Assembly: GCA_002367105.1 (NCBI GenBank)
Contig: DFCS01000003.1
Coordinates: forward strand, 108,374 to 172,373
DNA length: 64,000 bases
Direction: 5' to 3'
DNA from: Hungatella sp. UBA3048
GTDB taxonomy: Bacteria; Bacillota; Clostridia; Lachnospirales; Lachnospiraceae
In this document: positions 29,753-39,461 of the stretch, piece after piece
Position numbering within the stretch: position 1 is the first letter of the stretch
Layout of the letters: the number at the start of each line of letters is the position of its first letter
Translations under genes and position numbers: made by a program
Notes under the pieces: model-generated
Databases searched by the model: none
Seen by the model: only the letters and a program-made list of their open reading frames with translations
What the model was told of the DNA's origin: nothing

Positions 29753-32113
29753 TTACTGTGCGCTTATGGTATCTACAATGGACATATCGTGTATGCGTTT
29801 CACCGGACCTCGTACAGCTAAGATAACGGATAATAAGACAATCGCGACGATAATGGTAATTTGTAGAAATGGAATATTCCACTGTTCGCCCCAGTAAGAA
29901 GTTACCATTTTTGCGTACAGGAGCTTATTCAGCATTAACCCGATAACGCTGCCGAAGATACTTCCTGTAATAGCATAGGTTGAGGCTTCAGCAACAATCA
30001 TTTTTATTAGCTGGCGATTGCTCAGGCCGATGGCACGAAATGCGCCATACTGCTTCATACGGGAGGAAACGCTCATGGCAAGGCTATTCACAATATTAAA
30101 TATGGTAATTAAAGCAATCAAAGCCATAAAACCATAGATAAACAATCCAAAGGAGTAATACGAACCTATTACACTGCGATTGCCGGAGCGTTTATCGGAA
30201 AAGGTGAGCCCCATACCAACTGATCTATGAATTTCATCAACATCAGCTTCCGTTGCGTTCTTAGATAGCTGCAAATCAATAATTGTATAATCCGTTTCGC
30301 CGGTCAGTTTTCGGAAGGTATTTTCAGAACAAATCATTGTTCCAACTCCAGGGGCACTGTTAAAAGGACTGGAAGAGAGTGAGCCGGCAACTTTTATATC
30401 TGCCGTTTCCCCCCCTATGTGCAGGGTCACCGTATCTCCAGTTTTTATGTCATTTTGCTGTTCAAAAACAATCAGTCCGGTATTATTCTCATCTTGAACG
30501 GTTTCCAAAGAACCCTCCAGCAAATAATTCTTTGCCCACTTAAATTGGTTTTCCTCATAAGAAATTAAATCTAACTTTTTTTCTTCGCCATTTACTGTGA
30601 TTGGCACATTATAAGCAAACATTCGGCCGTACACCCGCTTAACCGCCGGATCTTCCTGAAATTGTTCTAACAAGGTGCTGCTGATCGAACAGGTCTCATC
30701 CGTGCCGACAATGGATAGATCCGGTGTCCACGGCTTCAAGGGCGTAAGCGAATGGTGCATAAAATCAATCGTGACCGAAAACGCCAGAAAAAGAATAATG
30801 CTTAGTGAAAAGGAACCTACCATCAAAACAAAATTCTTCTTGCTGGCTTTTGCATGATGGAAACCAAGGGCGGTATCAATCTTAAAAAGTGCAGTATTCG
30901 CAGCTTTGCGCACAGGCTGCAAAGAATTCGCATTTCCGGATACGGCTGCCAACGGCGAGACCTTGGCAGCTCTTTTCGCCGGGGAACGAGCAGCCAGAAG
31001 AACTGTCAGGAGGCCTACACAGATACCGGACGCGATACTTGGCAAGCTTATGCCAAAGGCTGGCATCCCGGCAAAATATTCCGGACTGAGAAAACGAAGT
31101 AAGGCGCACAAAATCCGAATGACAACGGCTCCCGTTGAAATGCCAAGCGGAATTGCAAATTTGCACCAGCCAAAAGCTTCCTTTCGGACAAATTGCATCA
31201 CCTGTTTTGGAGTCGCACCGATACAACGCATCATGCCGAAAAATTCTGTACGTTGTGCGACATTGCTGTTGAGACTGCTTGCAATCATCATAATGCCGGC
31301 CAGTAAAACCAATAAAAATAAAACTATGGCTGAACCATATATCTGCAGCATGAAAGAATTTCCGCTTTGGCCAAGTAAGCCCAGCAGCTTTGTATTTTCC
31401 GAAACCTGTTCATCCGAAAGTCCAAGCTGAGACTTCATATCAGCAATTGTATTGCGTATATTACCATGAGTGGAAAATTGCACACAAAAGATACTGTTAT
31501 AATCTGCAGGTTCACCTTTTGTGACTCCGGGATATATGGAACGGAATTCCTTTGTCGTCAAACAAACTGCATAGGAATCTTCTTCCATTGTTTTAGCAGC
31601 ATTCTTCATAAAGCCTGAAACCGTAAATTTATAAATTGTTCCGTCAGCCTTATCTACTGAAAATGAATCTCCGATTTTTAACCCAAGCATTGTTTTTGCG
31701 TTTTCAGTGATCATAGCCTCATTGTCATCTTGAGGAAACGTTCCGTCCTGAATGACTTCGGTTTGAATTTCTGTAAGCCAATCCTTATCACTTCCAAAAA
31801 CGACCACGTTTTTGCCTGATAAAGTATAGCCTTGATCGCCTCTGAAATTGAGGGTACCATACCATGAAGAGGCAGTTACCTCCGGTCGTGCAGAAATCAG
31901 TTTTGCTTGTTCTTCGCTTATGTTTTTAACCATTACATGCCAATTTCCGTCCTCAATACGCGCCTGCATAATTTGGCTGCGTATAAACATATCGGCCATA
32001 CCGAAAATAGCAGTGACTAAAAACACCGCTAAAACAATGCAGAATACAGACATTCTGTTTTGCCTTTTATGGACTTTGGCTGAAATGGGAACAAGGTCAA
32101 GATAACTTTTCAT
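29753..32113 (-). CDS. FtsX-type ABC transporter permease (two FtsX domains)
   Basis: 786 aa. N-terminal membrane anchor, a large extracytoplasmic domain, then two FtsX-like four-helix regions (LNSNVAQRTEFFGMMRCIGATPKQV near residue 285; VSSRMKQYGAFRAIGLSNRQLI near the C-terminus). This is the layout of BceB/MacB-like exporters. The partner ATPase gene lies directly upstream and is frameshifted, and a two-component system is next, so the set resembles a peptide-antibiotic detoxification module. The permease itself looks intact. Confidence 0.9.
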   Translation of the reverse strand: MKSYLDLVPISAKVHKRQNRMSVFCIVLAVFLVTAIFGMADMFIRSQIMQARIEDGNWHVMVKNISEEQAKLISARPEVTASSWYGTLNFRGDQGYTLSGKNVVVFGSDKDWLTEIQTEVIQDGTFPQDDNEAMITENAKTMLGLKIGDSFSVDKADGTIYKFTVSGFMKNAAKTMEEDSYAVCLTTKEFRSIYPGVTKGEPADYNSIFCVQFSTHGNIRNTIADMKSQLGLSDEQVSENTKLLGLLGQSGNSFMLQIYGSAIVLFLLVLLAGIMMIASSLNSNVAQRTEFFGMMRCIGATPKQVMQFVRKEAFGWCKFAIPLGISTGAVVIRILCALLRFLSPEYFAGMPAFGISLPSIASGICVGLLTVLLAARSPAKRAAKVSPLAAVSGNANSLQPVRKAANTALFKIDTALGFHHAKASKKNFVLMVGSFSLSIILFLAFSVTIDFMHHSLTPLKPWTPDLSIVGTDETCSISSTLLEQFQEDPAVKRVYGRMFAYNVPITVNGEEKKLDLISYEENQFKWAKNYLLEGSLETVQDENNTGLIVFEQQNDIKTGDTVTLHIGGETADIKVAGSLSSSPFNSAPGVGTMICSENTFRKLTGETDYTIIDLQLSKNATEADVDEIHRSVGMGLTFSDKRSGNRSVIGSYYSFGLFIYGFMALIALITIFNIVNSLAMSVSSRMKQYGAFRAIGLSNRQLIKMIVAEASTYAITGSIFGSVIGLMLNKLLYAKMVTSYWGEQWNIPFLQITIIVAIVLLSVILAVRGPVKRIHDMSIVDTISAQ

Positions 32114-32781
32114 TCTCTTTTCCTCCCAAATCAGTCAGCACACCATCTGAAACATGCAGTACACGGTCTACTGAATTAGTCAGATTATTGTTATGTGTAA
32201 TCATTAGAATGGTTTGTTGGTAGTGGCGTGATGCCTTAACCAATAAATCAATCACATCCTGACTGTTTTTGCTGTCCAAATTTCCGGTGGGTTCGTCAGC
32301 AAGGATTAATTTAGGTCTTGTAATCAGTTGCGACACGTTGCTGCTGTCCGCCGGATAATTGGCTTGGCAAGTGATGACGGCGCTCTTTCAGACCTAAGAC
32401 TTCCAAAATCTCATTCACCGCTGATTGCTCCGGCTTACGATAATCCAGAAGAATCGGGAACATGATATTTTGCTCCACAGTCAGTTCACTGACCAGCTGA
32501 AAAGACTGAAACACAAAGCCAATATTGCGTCGCCTGAAAATGGTGCGCTGTTCCTCTTTCATGGAAAATAAATCATTTCCGTCCATATAGATATTTCCGG
32601 CAGTAGGGGTATCCAAGGCCCCGATGCAATTTAACAGAGTACTTTTACCGGAGCCTGATTCGCCCACTACTGCGGCGAATTCACCCTGTTCCAATGCAAA
32701 AGAAACATCTTTTAAGGCATTCACCTGATTTTCATCTTTCCCGTAGGTTTTTGATAAATGCTGTACTTTTAAAATTTCCAT
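32097..32781 (-). pseudogene. ABC exporter ATPase, frameshifted at the signature motif
   Basis: The first frame (32311-32781) reads a MacB/LolD-like ATPase with Walker A GESGSGKST and reaches SGGQQQRVA, then runs into TDYKT-stop. The second frame (32097-32336) resumes at LITRPKLILADEPTGNLDSK with Walker B, D-loop and the H-switch ITHNNN. The expected IARA between the two is missing: where 12 bases should be, one remains, so an 11-nt deletion breaks the gene just after the ABC signature. As read it cannot make a full ATPase, which would inactivate the exporter unless another ATPase substitutes. Confidence 0.85.
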
Positions 32782-32844
32782 AGTTTGAGTACCTCCTTTC
32801 CGAAAAGAATAACAGATACACCTTACAATCGGGTGAATATGAGC

Positions 32845-34074
32845 TTACAGTTCCGTAAGGAAGGAAAGTGTAAAAACAGTTCCCTCATGCATAGTACTTT
32901 GAACAGAGATGATGCCTCCTTGCCCTTCAACAATAGCTTTTGCCAGTGACAGACCGAGGCCTATTCCCTGCGTATCCAGAGATTTTTTACTGCGGTAAAA
33001 ACGCTTAAAGATATGATGTAAATCCTTAGGAAGAATTCCTGAGCCATTATCGGATATCGATATGCGGAACATGGCAGGGGTCCGGTTCCATGAAATATGG
33101 ATTTTTCCTTCCAAATCGGTGTGATCCAAAGCGTTTTTAACGATATTTCCAATTGCTTCACTCGTCCACTGCTTATCACAAATGATGGTTTCATCCAATG
33201 ATTCGTCTATGATGATTTCTTTTCCCTCGCTGGCTGCCCGTGTTGTCAACTCACTGACAGCTTGACCAATTAATTCCGATATACAACAGCTTTCTTTTTC
33301 AAAGGCAATGCTGCCAGCATCTAATCGGGTAATTTTCAACATACCTTGAATCAGCTGTTCCATACGCTTTAGCGCTAATTCTGTCTTTTGGGAATACTCT
33401 GTCACTGTTTTGACATTATCCGGTTCATCAGAGATAATTTCGTGATACATGCAAAGAGCAGCAAGCGGAGTTTTCAGCTGATGTGAAATATCGGAAATTG
33501 TATTTTTCAAAAACTCTTTTGCTTTCTGACTGGCTTCGTTTTTCGATTGGAGTATGGTAGCAAGCTGGTCTACGGAAGCAAAGAGACGATAGATTGTTCC
33601 CTCATTCATTTGTGACATATGGCAGGTAAAATCACCCTCTGTAAAATTGGCGATTACCTTTGCCGCATGCAGATAAAGCTGCTCTCTTTTCCATAAGAAC
33701 ACGAATGCTCCAACCAAAAGCAGCATGGATAGAATCACTCCAAAAAGCAGCATATAGTATGCCGAAATTTGCTGAAACTCAGCAACAAAGGGAAGAAATC
33801 TTATTGCGGTATGTTCTGTTACACCAATGTTAGCAAGCAGAGTTGTTCCTTCTTGGCTGGTTGCTGTACTGGTAATGGCTTTGGCAATCACATCTTTAGA
33901 AATACCGTGTTCCAAGAGAGAAGCCGCAACGGCATTGTCATGCGCCAGAAATAAACCAAGCATGGCTTTTTCCTGTACTGCATTCAATCCTATGCCGGAA
34001 AGAAAAAACAACAAAACAAAAATAAAAAGAAATATGCTGAAATGTCTAATTTGTTTATCACGAAATGGGTTCAT
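32845..34074 (-). CDS. Sensor histidine kinase
   Basis: 409 aa from the ATG at 34072-34074, which overlaps the response-regulator stop (ATGA). Two membrane segments (near residues 12-32 and 112-134) flank a sensor domain of about 80 residues, then a HAMP-like linker, the H-box ISDISHQLKTPLAALC, and the ATPase domain with N-box IGNIVKNALDH, DNGSGI and GIGLGLSLAKAI. It phosphorylates the cognate regulator. Adjacent to an ABC exporter, so it probably senses an envelope-active compound. Confidence 0.94.
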   Translation of the reverse strand: MNPFRDKQIRHFSIFLFIFVLLFFLSGIGLNAVQEKAMLGLFLAHDNAVAASLLEHGISKDVIAKAITSTATSQEGTTLLANIGVTEHTAIRFLPFVAEFQQISAYYMLLFGVILSMLLLVGAFVFLWKREQLYLHAAKVIANFTEGDFTCHMSQMNEGTIYRLFASVDQLATILQSKNEASQKAKEFLKNTISDISHQLKTPLAALCMYHEIISDEPDNVKTVTEYSQKTELALKRMEQLIQGMLKITRLDAGSIAFEKESCCISELIGQAVSELTTRAASEGKEIIIDESLDETIICDKQWTSEAIGNIVKNALDHTDLEGKIHISWNRTPAMFRISISDNGSGILPKDLHHIFKRFYRSKKSLDTQGIGLGLSLAKAIVEGQGGIISVQSTMHEGTVFTLSFLTEL

Positions 34075-34772
34075 ACAGATACCTCGTTCCACTGATAGCC
34101 GAATCCCCGGATCGTTACTAAATACTTTGGATGGGAAGGATCAGCTTCAATTTTTTCGCGAAGTCGCCGCACATAAACGGAAAGTGTATTATCGTCCACA
34201 AAATCTCCGGTACTGTCCCACAGTTCATTCAATATACTATTGCGAGTAGTCACCCGGTTAGCATTCCTTACGAGTAAGCAAATAAGACGGTATTCTGCGC
34301 TTGTTAAATCCAGTGTTTTTCCTCTTAACAGCACCCGGCTTCCTAAAAGGTCAATCGATATATCACCACATTCCATTACGGTATGGTTGCTTTGATTGGA
34401 AAGTCCTGTTCGGCGCAGTAAGGCACGAATCCTGGAACACAACTCGCCTAACTTAAAAGGCTTTGTTACATAATCATCACCGCCACTGTCCAGCCCCCGA
34501 ATGACATTCACCTCTTCATCTGAAGCGGTTAAAAATAAAATAGGTATCTGACTTCCTTGTTTCCTTACTTTTTCACAAATTTCAAAGCCTGTCCCATCCG
34601 GTAATGTCACATCAAGAATCAGCATATCAAATGCATCAATCTTGGGCAGGCGGTTTACGGCGTCTTCTACTGTACGGGCAATTTCTACATCAAATCCATT
34701 GCGCTTTAATGAATATTTCAGTCCATCCACTAAACTAATGTCATCTTCTAAAAGCAAAATTTTACTTTCCAT
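34071..34772 (-). CDS. OmpR-family response regulator
   Basis: 233 aa. Receiver domain with acidic pocket LLLEDD, phospho-acceptor Asp54 (LILDVTLPDG), T in LFLTASD, and Lys in VTKPF; C-terminal winged helix (SAEYRLICLLVRNANRVTTRNSILNEL, VDDNTLSVYVRRLREKIE). First gene of the two-component operon; likely controls the adjacent ABC exporter. Confidence 0.95.
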   Translation of the reverse strand: MESKILLLEDDISLVDGLKYSLKRNGFDVEIARTVEDAVNRLPKIDAFDMLILDVTLPDGTGFEICEKVRKQGSQIPILFLTASDEEVNVIRGLDSGGDDYVTKPFKLGELCSRIRALLRRTGLSNQSNHTVMECGDISIDLLGSRVLLRGKTLDLTSAEYRLICLLVRNANRVTTRNSILNELWDSTGDFVDDNTLSVYVRRLREKIEADPSHPKYLVTIRGFGYQWNEVSV

Positions 34773-34881
34773 CGTTTATCTTCCTTTTTCTGGCATCCGC
34801 TGGCTTTACCGCATCCTTTGGAATTGCCCATGAGCGGCCAAATCGAACACAAGATTTCATGCCTGTGGCTTATTGTTTAAG

Positions 34882-34954
34882 TGGAGATAGTGGGATTCGA
34901 AACCATGACCTATTGAATGCCATTCAAGCGCTCTCCCAGCTGAGCTATACCATA
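34882..34954 (-). pseudogene. Decayed tRNA-Ala(GGC)
   Basis: The minus strand carries an intact D arm (GCTCAGCTGGGAGAGC) and an anticodon arm with loop ATGGCAT, anticodon GGC for alanine. The T arm keeps TTCGAAT but has two stem mismatches. The 3' acceptor strand TATCTCC-A would need GGAGATA at the 5' end, but TATGGTA is present, leaving three unpaired positions at the tip. No CCA follows. It looks like a tRNA-Ala relic, possibly left by recombination at a tRNA gene. Confidence 0.6.
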
Positions 34955-35103
34955 ATGATGATACATGAAGCTGGCAGCCCCTTGGCGGCAGTGCTGTTAT
35001 TCTCATAACGCCGAGCCTGGTAGGCATTCGTATAGAACAGCTGTCCTAGCATATATGAAGATGTTTTTACTTCTTTGAGCGCTGGAATGATTTAAATATG
35101 AAA

Positions 35104-36858
35104 TTATGTTGCTGACTTTTTCATTTTTTGAATGATCTCTTCTAATGAACTCATTAAAGCCTTTGCCTTTTCAAATTCATTCACTCGAAGCAAACGCTGA
35201 ATTGTGGTTTCTGTCTCTATTTTCTTTTGCTCCAGCAACAGATAATCTTTGTCGAAATGATTGGCGTAAATCATCTGCCGGAATTTACGGATGCTCATTC
35301 TGCGCACGGTATTGTTTTCTAATAGAAGGACATAGTCCATGCAATTGGCCACCGTATAATAATCATGGGACACCATAAGAATTGCGCCTTTATACTCTGT
35401 AATCACCTGCTCCAATGCAATTTGCGCATAAACATCCAAATGCCCTGTCGGTTCATCTAAGAGCAGGAAGTTGGATTTTTCTAATGAGAGCATCGCTAAT
35501 TGAAACAGATCTTTTTCTCCGCCAGATAATTCACTCATCTTCTGACCAAGAGTCTCTCTTTCAAAACCGTATTTTTTCAAATAGTCCTCTATATCACTTT
35601 TGGAATCAAAGCCTTTTTCTTCAAAGATTTCAACCAACGTTTTCGCTTCATTGTATAATGAACCTGTATTCTGAGCAAACATGCTAACCTTTGCATCTTT
35701 GCTCATCTTAATTGTGTTTTTCTTATTTTCGAGAATGTCATATAGCATTGTTGTTTTTCCGGTTCCATTCCCACCTATAATTGCTACATGATCTGCTTGT
35801 TTCATCTCAAAATTCACATGATCTAAAAGCTGCTCATCAAACTCAACGCTATATTCCGTTAATTCCAGAATATTTTCATCTTCAACTTGGTTTTCCAGAT
35901 CAAAACAAATCTCCGGCTGTTTGATATCAACGAAAGGAGCCTTTGTTTTTCTTGCTATCAGCCGGTTCACCAAAGACTGTCTTGCATGTACGATTCTGCC
36001 TAGGGATGAATTGTCCATTTCCGCCGCTTTGTCTCTGGCTTTGTGTAAGATTTCATTCTGACAGTCAATCTCTTTTTGCTCTGCTGCGACTGCTTCTTGT
36101 AAATCAATCTTCGTAGCAAGCAGTTCATAGTTGTATTCTGTATAGGTTCCATTAAACTCCTGAATATCCATGTTTTCCATGTGAAGTATCTTATTAAAGC
36201 AATGGTTTAACAAATACCGGTTATGCGTGATAACAAGAAGAGTCCCTTTGTGGGCATTGATTAGATTTCTTAATGCATTTAAATGTTCAAAATCCAAAAA
36301 GACATCCGGCTCATCCATAATAAGAAATGTTGGACTCAGCAGCATCTCCCTGATTACCTGAATCAGCTTAAATTCTCCGCCACTCAGGCTACTGATGTTC
36401 TGGTCTTGTAACTTTTGTAGATTAGCAAACTTTAATTGCTTCTTTATGTTGATTTCATAAAACTCTCCATCAATTGCATTCCATTCATCTACTTCTTTTT
36501 GGTAGTTTTCCAAGGTTGTCTCTATATCTACAGCCGTTTCCATTTCCTTATAAAAATCAAGTAATTTTTGCTCATGCTTTAGAAATTCGGCGCTGATATA
36601 CTGAAATACGGTCATATCTTCTCTTGCATCTAATTGAGAAAACTGACTGACGTATCCGATTTTATCTGCGTTTTCAATCACTATTTTCCCATCATACAGA
36701 TGCTCTTCGGGGTGCATGAGCAAGTCGATCAACGTACTTTTCCCTGTACCATTGGTGCCAATCAATACACAATGTATGTTATCTTCGATTGTAAATGAAA
36801 CTTTATTATATAAATCCTTTTGCGGATATGAGTAGGATAAGTCTTGAACCTTAAGCAT
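35104..36858 (-). CDS. ABC-F family ATPase
   Basis: 584 aa with two ATPase domains and no membrane segments. Walker A motifs GTNGTGKST (about 34) and GGNGTGKTT (about 362), signatures LSGGEFK and LSGGEKD, Walker B LIMDEPD and LLLDEPTGHLD. The interdomain linker is about 60 residues, rich in charged helices, and a C-terminal coiled coil follows. ABC-F proteins act on the ribosome, either as translation factors or as antibiotic-protection proteins; which one cannot be decided here. The first Walker B ends DEPD rather than DEPT, a variation seen in the resistance-type subfamily. Confidence 0.9.
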   Translation of the reverse strand: MLKVQDLSYSYPQKDLYNKVSFTIEDNIHCVLIGTNGTGKSTLIDLLMHPEEHLYDGKIVIENADKIGYVSQFSQLDAREDMTVFQYISAEFLKHEQKLLDFYKEMETAVDIETTLENYQKEVDEWNAIDGEFYEINIKKQLKFANLQKLQDQNISSLSGGEFKLIQVIREMLLSPTFLIMDEPDVFLDFEHLNALRNLINAHKGTLLVITHNRYLLNHCFNKILHMENMDIQEFNGTYTEYNYELLATKIDLQEAVAAEQKEIDCQNEILHKARDKAAEMDNSSLGRIVHARQSLVNRLIARKTKAPFVDIKQPEICFDLENQVEDENILELTEYSVEFDEQLLDHVNFEMKQADHVAIIGGNGTGKTTMLYDILENKKNTIKMSKDAKVSMFAQNTGSLYNEAKTLVEIFEEKGFDSKSDIEDYLKKYGFERETLGQKMSELSGGEKDLFQLAMLSLEKSNFLLLDEPTGHLDVYAQIALEQVITEYKGAILMVSHDYYTVANCMDYVLLLENNTVRRMSIRKFRQMIYANHFDKDYLLLEQKKIETETTIQRLLRVNEFEKAKALMSSLEEIIQKMKKSAT

Positions 36859-36908
36859 AATTATCTCCTGTGGTATTAATTTTCAACATCATTGGTCTCA
36901 TAAATGCA

Positions 36909-37208
36909 TTACTCAATATAAGTAGTCCACTTTCCACATTTATTACACCAGTATATAGCGAAGTCTAATGTTTCATCAGCTACTTCTAGATCGAAAGTAA
37001 AAATTTTTCTATCTTTAATGAATCCTATATCCCTTCGCCAGACACGAAAGCTTTCCGAATCACATTGGGGACATTCAGAATCGCATTTTCCAACATATTC
37101 AAATTCATCAATCGTTATCCCGTTATCTTGTAAAAATTGAACGATAGCTTCTTCATAACCTATATCTGAAAGCTCAATGAAATCTTCTAACTTCAAAAAT
37201 TCACTCAT
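36909..37208 (-). CDS. Small zinc-ribbon-like hypothetical protein
   Basis: 99 aa from the ATG at 37206-37208 behind AGGAGG. Two cysteine pairs (CDSECPQCDS and WCNKCGKW) could hold one zinc ion; the rest is acidic. Family not recognised. It lies 50 bp upstream of the ABC-F gene in the same direction and could be cotranscribed. Confidence 0.6.
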   Translation of the reverse strand: MSEFLKLEDFIELSDIGYEEAIVQFLQDNGITIDEFEYVGKCDSECPQCDSESFRVWRRDIGFIKDRKIFTFDLEVADETLDFAIYWCNKCGKWTTYIE

Positions 37209-37391
37209 ACAAATCCTCCTATTACCTGTTAAAGTCATCCTTTCACGTCTAAATACTAACTCACTCTATTTATTGCTGCAAACCAATGCTATTGCGTTTT
37301 CATTCTGCAACAGGACTACGGACTCCACATGCCTTGAATGGTCAAAAAAGATACTACTTGAACCTTATGAGGCCTTGGTAGTAGCGTATAT

Positions 37392-38240
37392 TTAAATTAA
37401 AAGTTGTCCTCTCGCAATTATCTTTACATCTCCGGCCACCTTAATGTCTCCTGTGGATTGATCTGCAAATACTTTTATCTTGCTGGGTCTTCCTACGAAA
37501 CCGCCTTGATGAATTATTATATCCTCTTCTGCATTGCAAATATTCCATTTATAGAGATAAGCTCCAGTCGGACCAGCTGCACTGCCGGTTGCTACATCTT
37601 CAATCAATCCTCTGTTATCCCAAGTACGGCCTTCCATTCTATCTACACTAAACAAATAAACAAATTTAGCTTGAATTTTTTCTAATTGTTCCTCAAAGTC
37701 TCTGGTATTGATTTTTGCCTTTTCTAACCCTGAAGCAAGAGGAACAATCAAATATGGTAATCCAGTTGAAACGACTTCCATTGGAAGCGTAGGATGAAGA
37801 TGGTCTGCTGTAAGATTTAGTGCATGCAAAAACATATTGACCAATTCACCCTCAACAGTTCCCAAAAATCCGGGTGCCCCTTGATTCATCGTAGCTTGAA
37901 AATAGCCTTCCATTTTTACTGATTCCGCTTGCAAGGTTTTATTGTTTAACTCAAAAACTGCGGTTACGTTTTGTACTTCTGCATACAGTTTCTCGTGAAT
38001 TACTGCCATGGCTCCTAGAATCGGATGCCCGGCGAAATCCAATTCCTCTTCCACAGTAAAGATTCTAGCGCGAAAACACTTCTCTCCGGTCTGTCTGAGA
38101 AAAATAGTCTCAAATTGCTTGAATTCCTGCGCAATTGCCTGCATATATTGTATATTCATATCTTCTTCATGAAATATAACGGTCAAACCATTCCCTGACA
38201 AAATTTCAGAGCTAAACACATCTACATGATAAAAAATCAT
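37392..38240 (-). CDS. PhzF-family isomerase-like protein
   Basis: 282 aa. The N-terminal pattern VFSSEILSGNGLTVI, the catalytic Glu in QFETIFL and FAGHPILGAMAV, and VATGSAAGPTGAYL near the C-terminus are PhzF/diaminopimelate-epimerase-fold signatures. PhzF isomerises a dihydrophenazine precursor; bacterial homologues outside phenazine clusters have no established substrate. Single gene. Confidence 0.88.
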   Translation of the reverse strand: MIFYHVDVFSSEILSGNGLTVIFHEEDMNIQYMQAIAQEFKQFETIFLRQTGEKCFRARIFTVEEELDFAGHPILGAMAVIHEKLYAEVQNVTAVFELNNKTLQAESVKMEGYFQATMNQGAPGFLGTVEGELVNMFLHALNLTADHLHPTLPMEVVSTGLPYLIVPLASGLEKAKINTRDFEEQLEKIQAKFVYLFSVDRMEGRTWDNRGLIEDVATGSAAGPTGAYLYKWNICNAEEDIIIHQGGFVGRPSKIKVFADQSTGDIKVAGDVKIIARGQLLI

Positions 38241-38458
38241 TTGCTTTCTCCATCTTCACCGCATAGCGTTTTTTTTAAACAGGTTGTTTTTTATATGGTA
38301 CTCTCCAGCAAGCAAACCACTTCTGTATGCCTCATATAAGAAAACATATCTACTGGTTTCTAAAATATAATCGTTCAAATTAAATAAATTATAAGGCACA
38401 ATACGCATAAGCTATACATCATATGTATTAACCATATGACCAAGGGCAGTTTTGGTAC

Positions 38459-38796
38459 TTATGGAGTTTTTTTGACTTTCTTTATAAACCATTCCACAAC
38501 AAAAGGAATTTCATCAGATTTTCTCCCGAGTCTATCAAACATATACACCAGAAGAATATCAAATTTTCCTTTTTCAGCATGATCTTTAATAAGTTTAAGT
38601 TTATCACGATCCGCTGCACTAACCTTAAATCCAGAAACGCCGGTCTCCTGTTCCTCACGAACGATTGTCCAACCCATGTGCTCTGCAAATTCACGGCAGG
38701 CTTTTATCTGCATAGGTATATCTGCTTGATTCTGATCATCATGATCTACCTGCTTGGTGGTAGAAACTTGTATAAAGAATAAACTCTTACAGCCAT
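38459..38796 (-). pseudogene. Serine recombinase N-terminal fragment, frameshifted and truncated
   Basis: From the ATG at 38794-38796 the frame reads MAVRVYSLY, then shifts; the next frame continues VSTTKQVDHDDQNQADIPMQ, ACREFAEHMGWTIVREEQETGVSGFKVSA and LLVYMFDRLGRKSDE, the resolvase catalytic domain of large serine recombinases. It stops after FVVEWFIKK; the DNA-binding and C-terminal domains are missing. Relic of an integrative element. Confidence 0.8.
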
Positions 38797-38842
38797 ATTG
38801 TATCCTTCCTCTCATATAAAAAATGTGAGAGAGACCGAACAC

Positions 38843-39216
38843 TTGATATATGAAATTTCAAGGAACTTTGGCATCTGCCAATCTTATTATCTCACACAAT
38901 TAATTGGAAAGCTATGTAAATAGTAGTTAATAAATATCTATCAATAACTCATATATCATCTCCACTAAGATATTTTACTAAATCATTAAATTTAATGCCA
39001 TTTTCATCCATATTATCAACAATATCTGCTATTAGCCGGAATTACTTAACTGATTTCTGTTGTCCTTGCAAATTAAATACACCATCGTGAGTACATTCGC
39101 AGTCTCGAGCCTCTTATTGCATAGGATTTATCATTTCATAAAGCTTATATAGTTTTATCAAGTGCGCCCAAATAACAGGTATTGAAGACGCAAAAAAATT
39201 ATCCTGAAAATAAAAA
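38843..39216. other. Gene-free AT-rich stretch
   Basis: Between the recombinase relic and the hairpin at 39217 I see no supportable gene, promoter pair or repeat. Confidence 0.5.
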
Positions 39217-39259
39217 GCCAGTAATACACCGGCCCAACGGGCACAATGATACTACTGGC
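39217..39259 (-). terminator. Terminator-like hairpin
   Basis: GCCAGTA (39217-39223) pairs with TACTGGC (39253-39259), with an inner GGCCC/GGGC stem. On the minus strand it is followed by TTTTTATTTT, so it could end the transcript from the second bglG-type gene. Confidence 0.55.
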
Positions 39260-39461
39260 ACAAAAGTACAAACCTGACAACAATTTCTGATTTTTTCAAA
39301 GAAACTTCCATAACTAAAAATAGAGAATGCGTATTTAAAAGAGCTGAATAGGTTGTGTTTAAAGGAGGTACCCTTAAAAACAATATTTAAAGAAGAACTT
39401 TCACGGACGGAATTGCTGTTGTATCATTATTTAGACAACCAAAAGCATTTACATCAAAGGA

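Noticed and set aside
29670..29882. Short minus-strand frame at the end of the permease gene
   Set aside because: It overlaps the permease in another frame and has no motif or ribosome site.
34882..34954. Functional tRNA-Ala gene
   Set aside because: Three acceptor pairs at the tip and two T-stem pairs are lost, so a working tRNA is unlikely.
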